DNA of 64,000 nucleotides from Butyrivibrio sp. LC3010 (GTDB taxonomy: Bacteria > Bacillota > Clostridia > Lachnospirales > Lachnospiraceae): contig NZ_AUJU01000002.1 in assembly GCF_000424385.1 (NCBI RefSeq), positions 62,001 to 126,000 of the forward strand. The letters run 5' to 3'. Positions 31,893 through 41,031 of this stretch are shown here, in pieces (position 1 is the stretch's first letter; each line of letters begins with the position of its first letter). The notes under the pieces were generated by a model. That model was not told where the DNA came from, made no database searches, and saw nothing but the letters and a program-made list of their open reading frames with translations. A program made the translations under genes and the position numbers.

Positions 31893-32486
31893 TCAGGAAA
31901 GCTCATCCAGAGTTTTTCCATATGGTTCAAGAAAATCTTCCATAAAGTCATTGACTTCAGGTAACTCTTTTTTCATTTTCTCCAATGATTTCATCGTGCT
32001 TTTTTCAGCTGTTCGAAATTCACTGTTTCCGGAATTTTTTTCTTCAATACACTTTATCAGAGCTGACAGTTTATCAGCTGCTTTAACAAGTTTTCGCATA
32101 TACTTTTCGTCATCGCCATCCTGTACCTTGAATATGTCTTCAAAAGCGGGCCTCAAATCATCCGGAAGCTTATGAAGCAGTTGCACATCTGCTATAGCCT
32201 CAACCTGTTTATACGCATTTTTCAGTTCTTCATTATAATATTTTACAGGCGTGGGCATGTCCCCTGTAATAATCTCAGAAGCATCATGATATAAGCCAAT
32301 CAAAGCAGCCTTTTCAGCATTAAGGTTCTTATTGTATCTGACGTTTCCGATTACACATAGCGCATGGGCTATCATTGAAACTTCAAGTGAATGTTCACTT
32401 AAGTTTTCCGGTCTTGAATTTCTCATAAGAGCCCAACGCTCGATATATTTCATTCTGGAAATTGTAGCAAAAAAATTGTATACCAT
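31893..32486 (-). CDS. yfbR: YfbR-like 5'-deoxynucleotidase, HD domain
   Basis: A 197-residue HD phosphohydrolase close in sequence and length to E. coli YfbR, which dephosphorylates deoxynucleoside 5'-monophosphates. Key stretches are all present: ERWALMRN, ENLSEHSLEVSM (metal His), YHDASEIITGDMPTPVKYYNEEL (HD plus substrate residues) and VKAADKLSALIKCIEE (distal Asp). The ATG at 32486 lines up with the E. coli start but has no clear ribosome-binding site. It lies right behind a hairpin and T run that also looks like a terminator of the upstream gene. A TTG at 32507 is the alternative. It precedes the deaminase-SLOG gene. Confidence 0.88.
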   Translation of the reverse strand: MVYNFFATISRMKYIERWALMRNSRPENLSEHSLEVSMIAHALCVIGNVRYNKNLNAEKAALIGLYHDASEIITGDMPTPVKYYNEELKNAYKQVEAIADVQLLHKLPDDLRPAFEDIFKVQDGDDEKYMRKLVKAADKLSALIKCIEEKNSGNSEFRTAEKSTMKSLEKMKKELPEVNDFMEDFLEPYGKTLDELS

Positions 32487-32489
32487 TTT

Positions 32490-32525
32490 CGTATAAAAAA
32501 GGAGCAAACCCTAAGTCTGCCCCTT
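32490..32525 (-). terminator. Hairpin with T run between cytidylate-kinase-like gene and yfbR
   Basis: On the minus strand GGGGCA pairs with TGCTCC (one G-U pair) around an 11-base loop and is followed by six T. It ends at the start of yfbR. Confidence 0.6.
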
Positions 32526-32546
32526 ATTCCTTTCTGATTTATATTT

Positions 32547-33173
32547 TTATTTTGTTTCAAAATCTGCGACAAATTGGGTTATCAGTTTCACCGTGCCATC
32601 AATGCCAAGCACACTACTATTTATCGTAAGATCATAGGTATCAGATCTTCCCCATTTTTTAGATGAGTAATAATTATAATAGCTCTGCCTCTGTTTATCC
32701 TTTTTTATAAGCATTTCAAGAGCTTTATCTTTAGTAGTCACATCCGGATATCTGTCCATTACTCTTTGAATCTTATCATCTTCATCAGCGTGAATAAATA
32801 TGTTCAGCACGTTTTTGTAATCGGCAAGTGCATAATCAGCACATCTGCCAACGATTACACAGGGACCTTCATCGGCGATCTTTTTGATAGTATCAAACTG
32901 AGCCAGGAAAATCTTGTGACTGATGGGCATATCTACAAAGCTGGAGGAATTATATCCAAATGAATACGTATCCATAACCAGGTTGTAGAGAAATGATGTT
33001 GTGGGACGCTCGTCATGATCCTGAATCATTTCCTTAGCGAAACCGCTCTCTGAAGCAGCTCTTGTAAGCAATTCTTTGTCATAAAACTTAATGCCAAAGT
33101 GTTCAGCAACCTTCATTCCAATCTCACGTCCACCAGAGCCAAATTGTCTGCCTATTGTAATGATTGTATTCAT
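32547..33173 (-). CDS. Cytidylate-kinase-like P-loop protein
   Basis: A 208-residue protein of the cytidylate_kin2 (AAA_26) family. The N-terminal P-loop variant GRQFGSGGREIG is diagnostic, followed by FYDKELLTRAASESG. VIVGRCADYAL and a basic lid region (KKDKQRQSYYNYYSSKKWG) follow. Family members are predicted nucleotide or nucleoside kinases with unproven substrates. The ATG at 33173 follows GGAGG with 8-base spacing. It is upstream of yfbR but separated from it by a terminator-like hairpin. Confidence 0.82.
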   Translation of the reverse strand: MNTIITIGRQFGSGGREIGMKVAEHFGIKFYDKELLTRAASESGFAKEMIQDHDERPTTSFLYNLVMDTYSFGYNSSSFVDMPISHKIFLAQFDTIKKIADEGPCVIVGRCADYALADYKNVLNIFIHADEDDKIQRVMDRYPDVTTKDKALEMLIKKDKQRQSYYNYYSSKKWGRSDTYDLTINSSVLGIDGTVKLITQFVADFETK

Positions 33174-33255
33174 AAATAAAACCTCCATAATAAAAGATTT
33201 CATAAATTTAATACAATTATACCACAAATCAAACTATTAGGATAGAAAAACTGAC

Positions 33256-34200
33256 TTATTGTAAAACATTTAGTAAATGCTGAAAATATTCAGGAAATGG
33301 CGCATCTGTTTCGATATATTCACCGGTCACCGGATGCTTAAACCCAAGAACTTTGGCATGAAGACATTGTCCTTCAAGTTTGAATTTGCTTTTCATGGAA
33401 GGACCATATACCGTATCTCCCAAAAGAGGATGCCCTATATGAGACATATGCACTCTGATCTGATGTGTTCTTCCTGTTTCGAGTTTACATTCAATGTAAG
33501 TCATTTTATCTTTTTCAAAACGTTTCAGAACTTTATAATGTGTAACAGCTGTTTTACCCTGACCATCAGGAACAACAGCCATCTTTTTTCTATCTGTAGC
33601 ACTCCTTCCGATATTGCCAATAATTGTCCCTTCATCATCCTTTAGAATTCCATAACATATTGCATGATAAATTCTGTTAAGGCTATGTTCTTTTAATTGA
33701 TCAGCAATACATCTGTGGGCAATATCATTTTTACAGATTATTATTGATCCGGTAGTATCCCTGTCTATTCTATGAACTATTCCGGGTCTCATCACTCCGT
33801 TTATCCCTGACAGATCATCACCAAGATAATACATAAGTGCATTAACTAGAGTACCGTTATAATGACCGGCAGCAGGATGGACCACCATGCCTTTAGGTTT
33901 ATTTACAACAAGAACATCACTGTCTTCATAGATTATATCAAGAGGAATGTCCTCAGGCTCAATATCAGGAACGACAGACTTTGGAATTTCCATTTCCAAA
34001 AGATCCCCTTCCGATACTGAAGTACTTGCCTTAACAGGTTTGCCGTTTAGAAGTACTTTTTTATCCTTTATTAGTTTTTGAATATAACTTCTGGACATAG
34101 AATCAGAGAGAGAGCTCATAACTTTATCAACTCTCTCTCCCTCCATATCATCAGAAGCTATGTAATTTAATTTGTTCTCTGCTTCAAATGAATTATTCAT
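33256..34200 (-). CDS. rluD: RluA/RluD-family rRNA pseudouridine synthase
   Basis: A 314-residue enzyme that isomerises uridines in rRNA. An S4 RNA-binding domain is at about 15-75 (SRSYIQKLIKDKKVLLNGKPV). The catalytic domain carries VHRIDRDTTGSIIICKN, with the catalytic Asp in the HRxDxxT/SG motif, and LETGRTHQIRVHM. Its ATG overlaps the lspA stop codon (ATGA), a common pairing in Firmicutes. The exact target position (LSU 1911/1915/1917 for RluD) is inferred from the family. Confidence 0.9.
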   Translation of the reverse strand: MNNSFEAENKLNYIASDDMEGERVDKVMSSLSDSMSRSYIQKLIKDKKVLLNGKPVKASTSVSEGDLLEMEIPKSVVPDIEPEDIPLDIIYEDSDVLVVNKPKGMVVHPAAGHYNGTLVNALMYYLGDDLSGINGVMRPGIVHRIDRDTTGSIIICKNDIAHRCIADQLKEHSLNRIYHAICYGILKDDEGTIIGNIGRSATDRKKMAVVPDGQGKTAVTHYKVLKRFEKDKMTYIECKLETGRTHQIRVHMSHIGHPLLGDTVYGPSMKSKFKLEGQCLHAKVLGFKHPVTGEYIETDAPFPEYFQHLLNVLQ

Positions 34201-34736
34201 TTAAACTCCCTATACTTTTTCTGCTGTTTAAAGCTTAAGAAATCAAAATCCTTTTCTTTATAATAAAACAGGAAAAGTATAATAAAAAGAATTGTAGAAA
34301 CAGTAACATATATATCTGCCACATTAAATATCGGAAAATTAATAATCACAAAAGAAATAAAATCCACTACGTAATCATTTCTTATCCTGTCTATCATATT
34401 TCCGGCAGCTCCACTTGCTATCATAACAAGAATAATCTGTAATATATTATATTTTTTTTCAAGAGGAAGCTGAAATAACACATAAGCAATTACAATCATG
34501 ATCATTATTGCTATCATCACAAAAAATACTTTTTGATCCTGTAATATTCCAAATGCAGCTCCTCTGTTTTTCAAAAATGTCAATTCCAGAACTTTTGGTA
34601 TTATTACGATTGATTCTTTATCCATCAGATACTTGACAGCAAGATGTTTTGTAAATTGATCTAAAATAACAAGTATTGCAACTGATATAATATCAGCTAA
34701 AAGAAAAATCTTTTTCCTGTTTGTAAAATTGTTCAT
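34197..34736 (-). CDS. lspA: Lipoprotein signal peptidase II
   Basis: A 179-residue membrane aspartic protease that cleaves prolipoproteins after lipidation. Four membrane spans are visible. The catalytic Asp residues lie in GNMIDRIRNDYVVDF and FNVADIYV, and NRGAAFGI is the conserved loop. GGAG precedes the ATG by 5 bases. It overlaps rluD by 4 bases. At least two lipoproteins of this window (6842 and 38527) are potential substrates. Confidence 0.95.
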   Translation of the reverse strand: MNNFTNRKKIFLLADIISVAILVILDQFTKHLAVKYLMDKESIVIIPKVLELTFLKNRGAAFGILQDQKVFFVMIAIMIMIVIAYVLFQLPLEKKYNILQIILVMIASGAAGNMIDRIRNDYVVDFISFVIINFPIFNVADIYVTVSTILFIILFLFYYKEKDFDFLSFKQQKKYREFK

Positions 34737-34750
34737 ATTAACTCCAAATA

Positions 34751-35854
34751 TTATTCAAAATCCTCTGACCAGGTAATCTCCTTTAAGGCTTCTCTTATTT
34801 CTTCGTCTGTAACATTTTTATCAATTACAGCCTTACCGACCTTTTTAAGAAGAATGAATTTAATTGTATTACCATCGGCCTTTTTATCAGAGTGCAAAAG
34901 CCTTATAACCTCATCTTCATTGATGTCCGTAACTGAAATAGGAAGTCCAAAGGGTACAAACATATCTCGTATTTCATAATATTCTTCCATTGAGAGCATC
35001 TGCTTCTTCCATGAAATAAAAGCAGCAGCGACACAACCCAGGGCAACGCATTCGCCATGGAATAATTCGAAATTTTTATATTTTTCAATAGCATGACCGA
35101 TTGTATGTCCAAAATTGAGAAGCGCTCTGTCACCCTTTTCAGTAGGATCTTTTTCTACCACAAGTCTTTTGATATCACAGCTCTTCTTTATCATATATAT
35201 AAGTGTATCGGGATCTTTCTCGCCTATCTCATACATGTTGTCTAATAACCAGATATAGAAATCTGAATCCTTTATAAGACCATGCTTCATTACTTCAGCG
35301 AAACCTGAAGCAAATTGCTCACCAGGTAATGAATTAAGAACACTGATATTTATATAAACAAGAGATGGCATGTGAAAAGCGCCAACCATATTCTTATATC
35401 CGTCAAAATCGACGCCTGTTTTACCACCTATACTGCTATCAGTCTGAGCAAGAAGTGTTGTCGGAACCTGTATAAAAGAAACACCTCTTAAGTAAGTTGC
35501 GGCAATAAATCCTGCCATATCGCCAACAACTCCGCCTCCTACAGCGATAATAAGATCATTCCTGTCAAACTTATTGTCAATCAATACAGAATAGACTTTT
35601 CTTATCTCATCAAGATTTTTATGATCTTCTCCGGCAGGGATTGCATATACAATTACTTTTGATGAAATAGCTTCAAGCATCAATGCAAGATTTTCTGCAT
35701 AGAGATCTTTTACATTTGTATCAGTTATTATTGCAAATTTCCTATCTGCAAAACCAAGCTCTGAAATGCATCCCGGCAGTTCATCAAAACTTGTGTCAAA
35801 CACAATATCATAGCAAGGTGCATTATTATAATTAACAGTCAATGTTTCGGACAT
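34751..35854 (-). CDS. aroB: 3-dehydroquinate synthase
   Basis: A 367-residue enzyme forming 3-dehydroquinate from DAHP in the shikimate pathway. NAD-binding GGGVVGDMAGFIAATYLRG and the metal-binding Glu/His set (FGHTIGHAIE, LFHGECVALG) are present. The ATG at 35854 follows AAAGGA; the TTG 15 bases upstream lies on that ribosome-binding site. It is placed 14 bases upstream of lspA, and no other shikimate genes are nearby. Confidence 0.95.
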   Translation of the reverse strand: MSETLTVNYNNAPCYDIVFDTSFDELPGCISELGFADRKFAIITDTNVKDLYAENLALMLEAISSKVIVYAIPAGEDHKNLDEIRKVYSVLIDNKFDRNDLIIAVGGGVVGDMAGFIAATYLRGVSFIQVPTTLLAQTDSSIGGKTGVDFDGYKNMVGAFHMPSLVYINISVLNSLPGEQFASGFAEVMKHGLIKDSDFYIWLLDNMYEIGEKDPDTLIYMIKKSCDIKRLVVEKDPTEKGDRALLNFGHTIGHAIEKYKNFELFHGECVALGCVAAAFISWKKQMLSMEEYYEIRDMFVPFGLPISVTDINEDEVIRLLHSDKKADGNTIKFILLKKVGKAVIDKNVTDEEIREALKEITWSEDFE

Positions 35855-35891
35855 AATTAATCCTTTCAATTCATATATTAATCAAATAGAA

Positions 35892-35917
35892 AAGGCAGAA
35901 ACAAACGCTTCTGCCTT
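35892..35917 (-). terminator. Terminator after sepF
   Basis: AAGGCAGAA pairs perfectly with TTCTGCCTT around an 8-base loop on the minus strand and is followed by TTCTATTT. Confidence 0.8.
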
Positions 35918-35934
35918 ATAATCAGATCTATTGT

Positions 35935-36459
35935 TTACATCTGCTGCGGACCGGCACTTCCCATGCCACCATCAAAAGCACCACCTAGAATATCTTGAAA
36001 ATCACCGGAAATATCAACACTTGCGGGTGTTACAATAAAGATATATCTTGAAATCTTCTGCAGATTCCCGCTTATTGCAAAACATGATCCGGATGTGAAA
36101 TCAATTATTCTCTGAGCAAGCTCAACATCAATTCCTTCGAGATTAAGTACTACAGTACGATTATTAAGAAGCGTCTCAGTAATCTCTCTTGCATCCTCAA
36201 TAGAAGTAGGCTTTACAACACAAACCTCCATTCCATTACCTGATCTTGTCCTGTTCGGTAAACTTCTAGGTGCAGGAGCAGTTCTCTTAAGCTTCTCCTC
36301 ATTTACCTCAATAGAAGGATCATCCTTACCTATTGAACTGGATTTATGAATAGGTTCGATGGTGCTGTCATAATATGCATCATCATCTGAATCATAATAT
36401 CCGCTCTCATCATCCCCATTCAGCTTCATAGCTGATAAAAACTTATCCATTACACTCAT
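35935..36459 (-). CDS. sepF: Cell division protein SepF
   Basis: A 174-residue FtsZ-associated protein that tethers the Z ring to the membrane. The N-terminal amphipathic segment MSVMDKFLSAMKL, an acidic Ser/Asp-rich linker and the C-terminal DUF552 domain (about 85-165, ENLNNRTVVLNLEG-like region with AQRIIDFTSG) fit the family. TAGGAG precedes the ATG at 36459. The C-terminal Gly/Met-rich tail (GGAFDGGMGSAGPQQM) is typical of clostridial members. Confidence 0.9.
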   Translation of the reverse strand: MSVMDKFLSAMKLNGDDESGYYDSDDDAYYDSTIEPIHKSSSIGKDDPSIEVNEEKLKRTAPAPRSLPNRTRSGNGMEVCVVKPTSIEDAREITETLLNNRTVVLNLEGIDVELAQRIIDFTSGSCFAISGNLQKISRYIFIVTPASVDISGDFQDILGGAFDGGMGSAGPQQM

Positions 36460-36512
36460 GTGATTAACTCCTAACCCCAACCAAAACTATAAATTCATTA
36501 TCCTATATTATG

Positions 36513-37928
36513 CTAGTTTTCTTCCGAAGTGTCAAGATTCTTAACATCACCCTCAACAGTGGAAGCGTCAAGCACGATATAATCATATACGTTCAAACCA
36601 TAATTTGTATTTGATTTAACGATAGCATATTCATCATTCTGATACAATATAATTATCTGTCTGAAGTCTGCATAACCCTTGTTTATGTTATACACACCAA
36701 TAAGCGTATCCTTATTATTAATAGTAAATTTATCCTGTGAATCAGGTTTGATGATTATGTCACCGTTTCTTAAAGTATCATCATCTACATAATATGAATC
36801 ATCACTCTCATTATATAGTTCTACTTCTATAAACTCAGATGTTTCATTTCCATTTTCATCATATTTATCACGTAGAACTCCGGAATTATTATTATTTCCC
36901 TTTGTCACATACTCCTTAGGAATTACAAAGAAACTCTTCTCGGCAATTGCAGAATTTGGAATCTTTAAACCGCTTTCATCTTCTGTTATAAGTTCAACAC
37001 TTAAGAATCTGTCTTTAACAAAAGTAATCATGGAATTGGTAAATGATAATCCTACAAATGTATCTCCGGCATCATTTGTAACATAGGATACTTTTCCCCA
37101 GGCTTCGTCCTGGTTCTTAAGAAATCGCACTTTTATGTACTCTTTTTCAGCAAGAGCTTTAACTTTATCCAGATCATTTTCATTTATTACGATCATCCAG
37201 TCTTCATTGGTCGAAAGCTTGAATACCGGATCACCTACACCTACCAGTGCATTGCTGATCAGCTGAGTCCGTTCATATTTGGTATTATCCATAAGATCAA
37301 CTGTCATATTATTAATATTAAGATCCTCATATCCGTCCACATAATACTGGACTATTCCGGTTCCCTGAGAATAACAATAATTGATACTCTGCAGTGCACC
37401 GGCGTTATTATTAAGCGAATTAATGCTTTGAAGTATACTGGAGCTTGCAAGCTTCTGAACCGTGCCATCAAGACTGCTCTTAAAATCGTAAACAGTTGAG
37501 AAGGATTTAGGATCAAAGTCTGCACTGTAGTTTACAATCTGAGAACGTAATTCGCTCAGATCTTCATCAGTCAAGGAAGCCTGTTCAGTACCCTGAGTCT
37601 TAAGATAATCAAGTAAATCACCTGATTCATCTACAGTGTAGACCAGATTACCTACGGCCACTCTCTGACCTTCAGGCGCAAAGTAATTAACATAACCGGC
37701 ATTTGAAGCAGTTACAACGCTTTCCTGCCTTAGTGCAACGGCCTCGTAAATGTTATTGGAAGACAGAGCCCCCTCTCTTACTTCGTAACCAACAATATGC
37801 TTTTTACTGAAATATGTAAAAACGCAGATGACAACATAAATGATAATAAAAGCAAAGAATATCAATCCAACATTTATGTGCAAAAACATTGGATATTTAG
37901 TCACCTTGTTTTTTCTCTGTTTTGCCAT
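36513..37928 (-). CDS. HlyD-like membrane protein adjacent to sepF
   Basis: A 471-residue protein with one N-terminal membrane span (about 17-40) and a large external part. ASNAGYVNYFAPEGQRVAVG resembles the biotinyl-lipoyl half-motif of HlyD/membrane-fusion proteins, followed by a helical region and beta domains with an Asp-rich loop. No transporter partner is nearby. Its constant position next to sepF in related bacteria (recalled, not checked) suggests a division or envelope role. A perfect hairpin lies between it and the upstream P-loop gene, and its ribosome-binding site is poor. Confidence 0.65.
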   Translation of the reverse strand: MAKQRKNKVTKYPMFLHINVGLIFFAFIIIYVVICVFTYFSKKHIVGYEVREGALSSNNIYEAVALRQESVVTASNAGYVNYFAPEGQRVAVGNLVYTVDESGDLLDYLKTQGTEQASLTDEDLSELRSQIVNYSADFDPKSFSTVYDFKSSLDGTVQKLASSSILQSINSLNNNAGALQSINYCYSQGTGIVQYYVDGYEDLNINNMTVDLMDNTKYERTQLISNALVGVGDPVFKLSTNEDWMIVINENDLDKVKALAEKEYIKVRFLKNQDEAWGKVSYVTNDAGDTFVGLSFTNSMITFVKDRFLSVELITEDESGLKIPNSAIAEKSFFVIPKEYVTKGNNNNSGVLRDKYDENGNETSEFIEVELYNESDDSYYVDDDTLRNGDIIIKPDSQDKFTINNKDTLIGVYNINKGYADFRQIIILYQNDEYAIVKSNTNYGLNVYDYIVLDASTVEGDVKNLDTSEEN

Positions 37929-37941
37929 GTCTTAAACTAAA

Positions 37942-37971
37942 GATAAGCCGCGAGATAAAACGCGGCTTATC
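37942..37971 (-). terminator. Perfect hairpin before HlyD-like gene
   Basis: GATAAGCCGCG pairs perfectly with CGCGGCTTATC around an 8-base loop. The sequence after it (TTTAGTTTAAG) is moderately T-rich and leads directly into the next start codon. Confidence 0.6.
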
Positions 37972-37994
37972 CATTTCCTATTCTTTATATATAA

Positions 37995-38414
37995 TTATAG
38001 AGCTGTAACAACCTTTGATTTAACTGCTTCAGGAAGCTCTGATTCATCCATAGATACACTTAGTACGAAATCTACGTTAAATTTCTCGCCAAGGCGGTCA
38101 AGTTTTTCAATTGTTGCTGTGATATCTTTTCCTTCGAGACAAGCTATGCTAAGGAAACCATCGAAATACATTTGTTGAAGATCGTGATCCTGTGAAATCA
38201 CGCCACTGACGAAACCGATAAATTCGTCTGAATTTTCAATCATAAACTCCGGAACTACAATAAGACGTACTTTGTTGTTGAGTTCAAACATGTGCTTTGT
38301 GTTTCTATCAAGAAAAACAACATTGCCTAAAATGTTTTTTACCTCGGTATTGACTTTGTTCAACAGGCATTTTGTCTTGCCCTTTCCCTTATTCCCAACG
38401 ATTAATTGAACCAT
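37995..38414 (-). CDS. Small P-loop NTP-binding protein
   Basis: A 139-residue protein that starts almost with a Walker A motif, GNKGKGKTKCLL. A Walker-B-like strand follows (NVVFLDRN), and the C-terminal half reads KFNVDFVLSVSMDESELPE. It is too short for a full motor or GTPase and is conserved in Lachnospiraceae near cell-envelope genes by recollection. The function is unknown. I chose the ATG at 38414 for its spacing from GGAGG. Confidence 0.6.
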   Translation of the reverse strand: MVQLIVGNKGKGKTKCLLNKVNTEVKNILGNVVFLDRNTKHMFELNNKVRLIVVPEFMIENSDEFIGFVSGVISQDHDLQQMYFDGFLSIACLEGKDITATIEKLDRLGEKFNVDFVLSVSMDESELPEAVKSKVVTAL

Positions 38415-38526
38415 ATCCATACCCTCCACGTTTTTTGATTTTTGTTTTTTGAAAAGGTTCGAGAAAGAAACATCTCCCGTCTGGCGAAAACCAGAATTAA
38501 CTTTTCGTTGTTATAATAATTATAAA

Positions 38527-39510
38527 TTAACCATTCGTTATCTGCAATAACAAATCAGACATTTCGGTATAAAGAGTTTCCGTGTCCTCGGCTCTCATAA
38601 TTATGGCAATATAGTTGTTTCCGGAGGTATCAGAAGCAAGCTGAGTAAGACAATGTCCGGCCGCACTGGTTGTCCCTGTCTTACCCCCAAGGACGGTTAT
38701 TCCGGATGGCATTTCCCTTGCTCCGTTGATATATCCGTTGGTATTTTTAACTTCAACGTCTCTTAATTCACCGGACGCAGTTCCGAACTGTGTGGAATAA
38801 GTAGACATTCCTATTATTTCATTGAATTTCTCATATTTAAGTGCTTCATTGAACATAAGATACATGTCGTAAACACTTGTATAATGATTATCAGCCGTAA
38901 GCCCGTTAGGATTCATAAAATGAGTATTGGTCGCACCTATGGCAAGCGCCTCATTATTCATATCCTCAACAAAAGCTTCAACGCTTCCGGATATTCCCTT
39001 GGCAATAAGAACAGCAACATCATTGGCAGAATAAAGCAGCAATATATGAAGGGCCTGATCCAAGGTCATTGAATCCCCTTCCTTAAGATTGATAAGCTGC
39101 GCTCCGGGCTCATTTATATAGACTTCAGAATCAGCAATAAGCATCTGATCAAGAGACCCTTTTTTCAATGCTACGATAGCTGTCATAACTTTTGTAAGAG
39201 AAGCCGGATCCAGCTGAATCTGAGCATTCTTTGCATATAAAGTCTTCTTATTCTTTAAGTCAAACAGTCCACAGCAGGTATTCTCTGATAAAGATAAGGA
39301 ATCCCCTATATCACCATTAGTCACACAAAGTTCGGATGCAAATGTTTTCATAGTCAAACCTGTATTTTCACCATATTCAACAGTAGGCAAGGAATACGCA
39401 AAAGCATATTCAGCCGGTGCACAACCGGCAAGACCGGTTACGGAAGCCAGGATCAAACTAATAGCAATCAGACATTTCTTAGTCTTATTTATACATCTCA
39501 CGCCGCTCAA
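38527..39510 (-). CDS. D-alanyl-D-alanine carboxypeptidase, S11 family, predicted lipoprotein
   Basis: Trims pentapeptide stems of peptidoglycan outside the membrane. Motifs are the serine SLTK (about 103-106), SAN and KTGTTSAAG. The N-terminus [18 protein letters not shown] has a lipobox LAGC, so it is anchored as a lipoprotein rather than by the usual C-terminal amphipathic helix. The frame begins at a TTG overlapping the end of mgsA by 26 bases; a GTG at 39501 is also possible. It sits last in the mre-rodA-mgsA cluster. Confidence 0.88.
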   Translation of the reverse strand: MSGVRCINKTKKCLIAISLILASVTGLAGCAPAEYAFAYSLPTVEYGENTGLTMKTFASELCVTNGDIGDSLSLSENTCCGLFDLKNKKTLYAKNAQIQLDPASLTKVMTAIVALKKGSLDQMLIADSEVYINEPGAQLINLKEGDSMTLDQALHILLLYSANDVAVLIAKGISGSVEAFVEDMNNEALAIGATNTHFMNPNGLTADNHYTSVYDMYLMFNEALKYEKFNEIIGMSTYSTQFGTASGELRDVEVKNTNGYINGAREMPSGITVLGGKTGTTSAAGHCLTQLASDTSGNNYIAIIMRAEDTETLYTEMSDLLLQITNG

Positions 39511-39880
39511 GGTCTCCTCTGTCCAAAGATTTAATCAAAAGCTCAGCTGTTGCCAGATTGGTTGCAATCGGAATGTTATGCATATCACAAAGTCGCATAA
39601 CATTATTTACATCAGGCTCATGTCTCTTTTGTGTAAGAGGATCTCTCAGGAAAATCACAAGGTCAATCTCGTTCGCTTCAATTGCAGCACCAATCTGCTG
39701 AGAACCACCAAGATGTCCTGCGAGATATTTATGGACATTAAGATTAGTGACCTCTTCAATAAGCCTGCCGGTAGTACCGGTAGCGAAAAGATCATGCTTT
39801 GATAAAATTCCTCTATATGCGATACAGAAGTTCTGCATCAGCTTCTTTTTTGCGTCGTGTGCTATAAATGCAATATTCAT
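39485..39880 (-). CDS. mgsA: Methylglyoxal synthase
   Basis: A 131-residue enzyme converting dihydroxyacetone phosphate to methylglyoxal and phosphate, a glycolytic bypass. [35 protein letters not shown] and the catalytic Asp in [15 protein letters not shown] are all present. GGAAGGGG lies before the ATG. Its place directly after rodA is a recurrent arrangement in Clostridia. Confidence 0.95.
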   Translation of the reverse strand: MNIAFIAHDAKKKLMQNFCIAYRGILSKHDLFATGTTGRLIEEVTNLNVHKYLAGHLGGSQQIGAAIEANEIDLVIFLRDPLTQKRHEPDVNNVMRLCDMHNIPIATNLATAELLIKSLDRGDLERREMYK

Positions 39881-39897
39881 GGTTACCCCTTCCCCAA

Positions 39898-41031
39898 CTA
39901 AAAATATTTTTTACCTTGCAGTCTAACATTCAGTACGAATCCCATACCTATGTAACAACTGACAAGGGATGTAAGTCCGGCGCTTACAAATGGCAGCGGA
40001 ATTCCTGTATTCGGAAGCGCACCTGTGGCAACTCCGATATTAAGAAATCCCTGAAATCCGATCCAGGCCCCCATACCTGTAGCGATAAGCTGCCCTGCAA
40101 GATCTTTAGATCTGCCAGCAATAACAAAGCATTCCACTGCAATTAATAAAAGCAAAGCAATAACGGCAAGCCCCCCAATAAAGCCGAATTCCTCACCTAC
40201 AACAGTAAAGATAAAGTCTGTCTGGGACTCTGATACGAAACCACCATTTAAAACTGAAGTGATTTCGTTAGTATTGTAGCCCTTTCCCAACAGCTGCCCG
40301 GAACCGATAGCCATCATTGAATTAAGCGTCTGATAAGCATCAGAATTGGCATAATCCTCCGGATGCAGCCATGCAAGAATACGGCTTTGCTGATATTCCC
40401 TAAGCAAGATGCTTTTGTCTGCAAGTGCATCAAAGATAACAAGTAATGCAGACGGGATAGATATCGCAAGGACCGTAATAACAAATTTCATATTTATTCC
40501 GGCTGAAAAAAGTATGCAGCTGATAATTACAGTAAGCATAATTGTTGTGGAAAGATCAGGCTGCATTACAATCATCAAAAGTGGTGGAGCCAGCAGTCCA
40601 AAACAGATGAAAATAAAATATATTTTCTTGACTCTTTCCTTATATTTCATTATGAACGCTGCAAAAAATAAAATCAATAATATTTTAGATGCTTCAGAAG
40701 GCTGAAATACAACGCCCACATCTATCCATCTTGTTGCACCTTTAACTGATTTTCCAAGAGGTGTAAATACCAGTGACAGAAAGAAAATATTGATTATATA
40801 GTAAACAACATAAAATTTGATGATTACCAAATAATCCATAAGTGAAACCAGGACCATCATAAACAATCCTAGTACAAGTCCTGCAATCTGCTTACTTTTA
40901 TATGTCGGATCCGCACTGCCGACAGCAATTACACCTATGATAGATAAAGCCACCAGCATTAAAACCAGTTTAAAATCATAATCAAATATACGGTAGCTCT
41001 TTAGTTTTTCCAAAAATGATTCAGTCCGCAT
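39898..41031 (-). CDS. rodA: Rod-shape SEDS peptidoglycan polymerase RodA
   Basis: A 377-residue membrane glycosyltransferase of the SEDS family that polymerises lipid II with PBP2 in the elongasome. Ten spans are visible, with [19 protein letters not shown] and GQLLGKGYN (typical GxxxGxG region) as well as [10 protein letters not shown]. The ATG at 41031 is chosen because GGAG lies 6 bases before it. It overlaps the PBP2 gene by 11 bases, so the polymerase and its transpeptidase are coupled. Confidence 0.93.
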   Translation of the reverse strand: MRTESFLEKLKSYRIFDYDFKLVLMLVALSIIGVIAVGSADPTYKSKQIAGLVLGLFMMVLVSLMDYLVIIKFYVVYYIINIFFLSLVFTPLGKSVKGATRWIDVGVVFQPSEASKILLILFFAAFIMKYKERVKKIYFIFICFGLLAPPLLMIVMQPDLSTTIMLTVIISCILFSAGINMKFVITVLAISIPSALLVIFDALADKSILLREYQQSRILAWLHPEDYANSDAYQTLNSMMAIGSGQLLGKGYNTNEITSVLNGGFVSESQTDFIFTVVGEEFGFIGGLAVIALLLLIAVECFVIAGRSKDLAGQLIATGMGAWIGFQGFLNIGVATGALPNTGIPLPFVSAGLTSLVSCYIGMGFVLNVRLQGKKYF

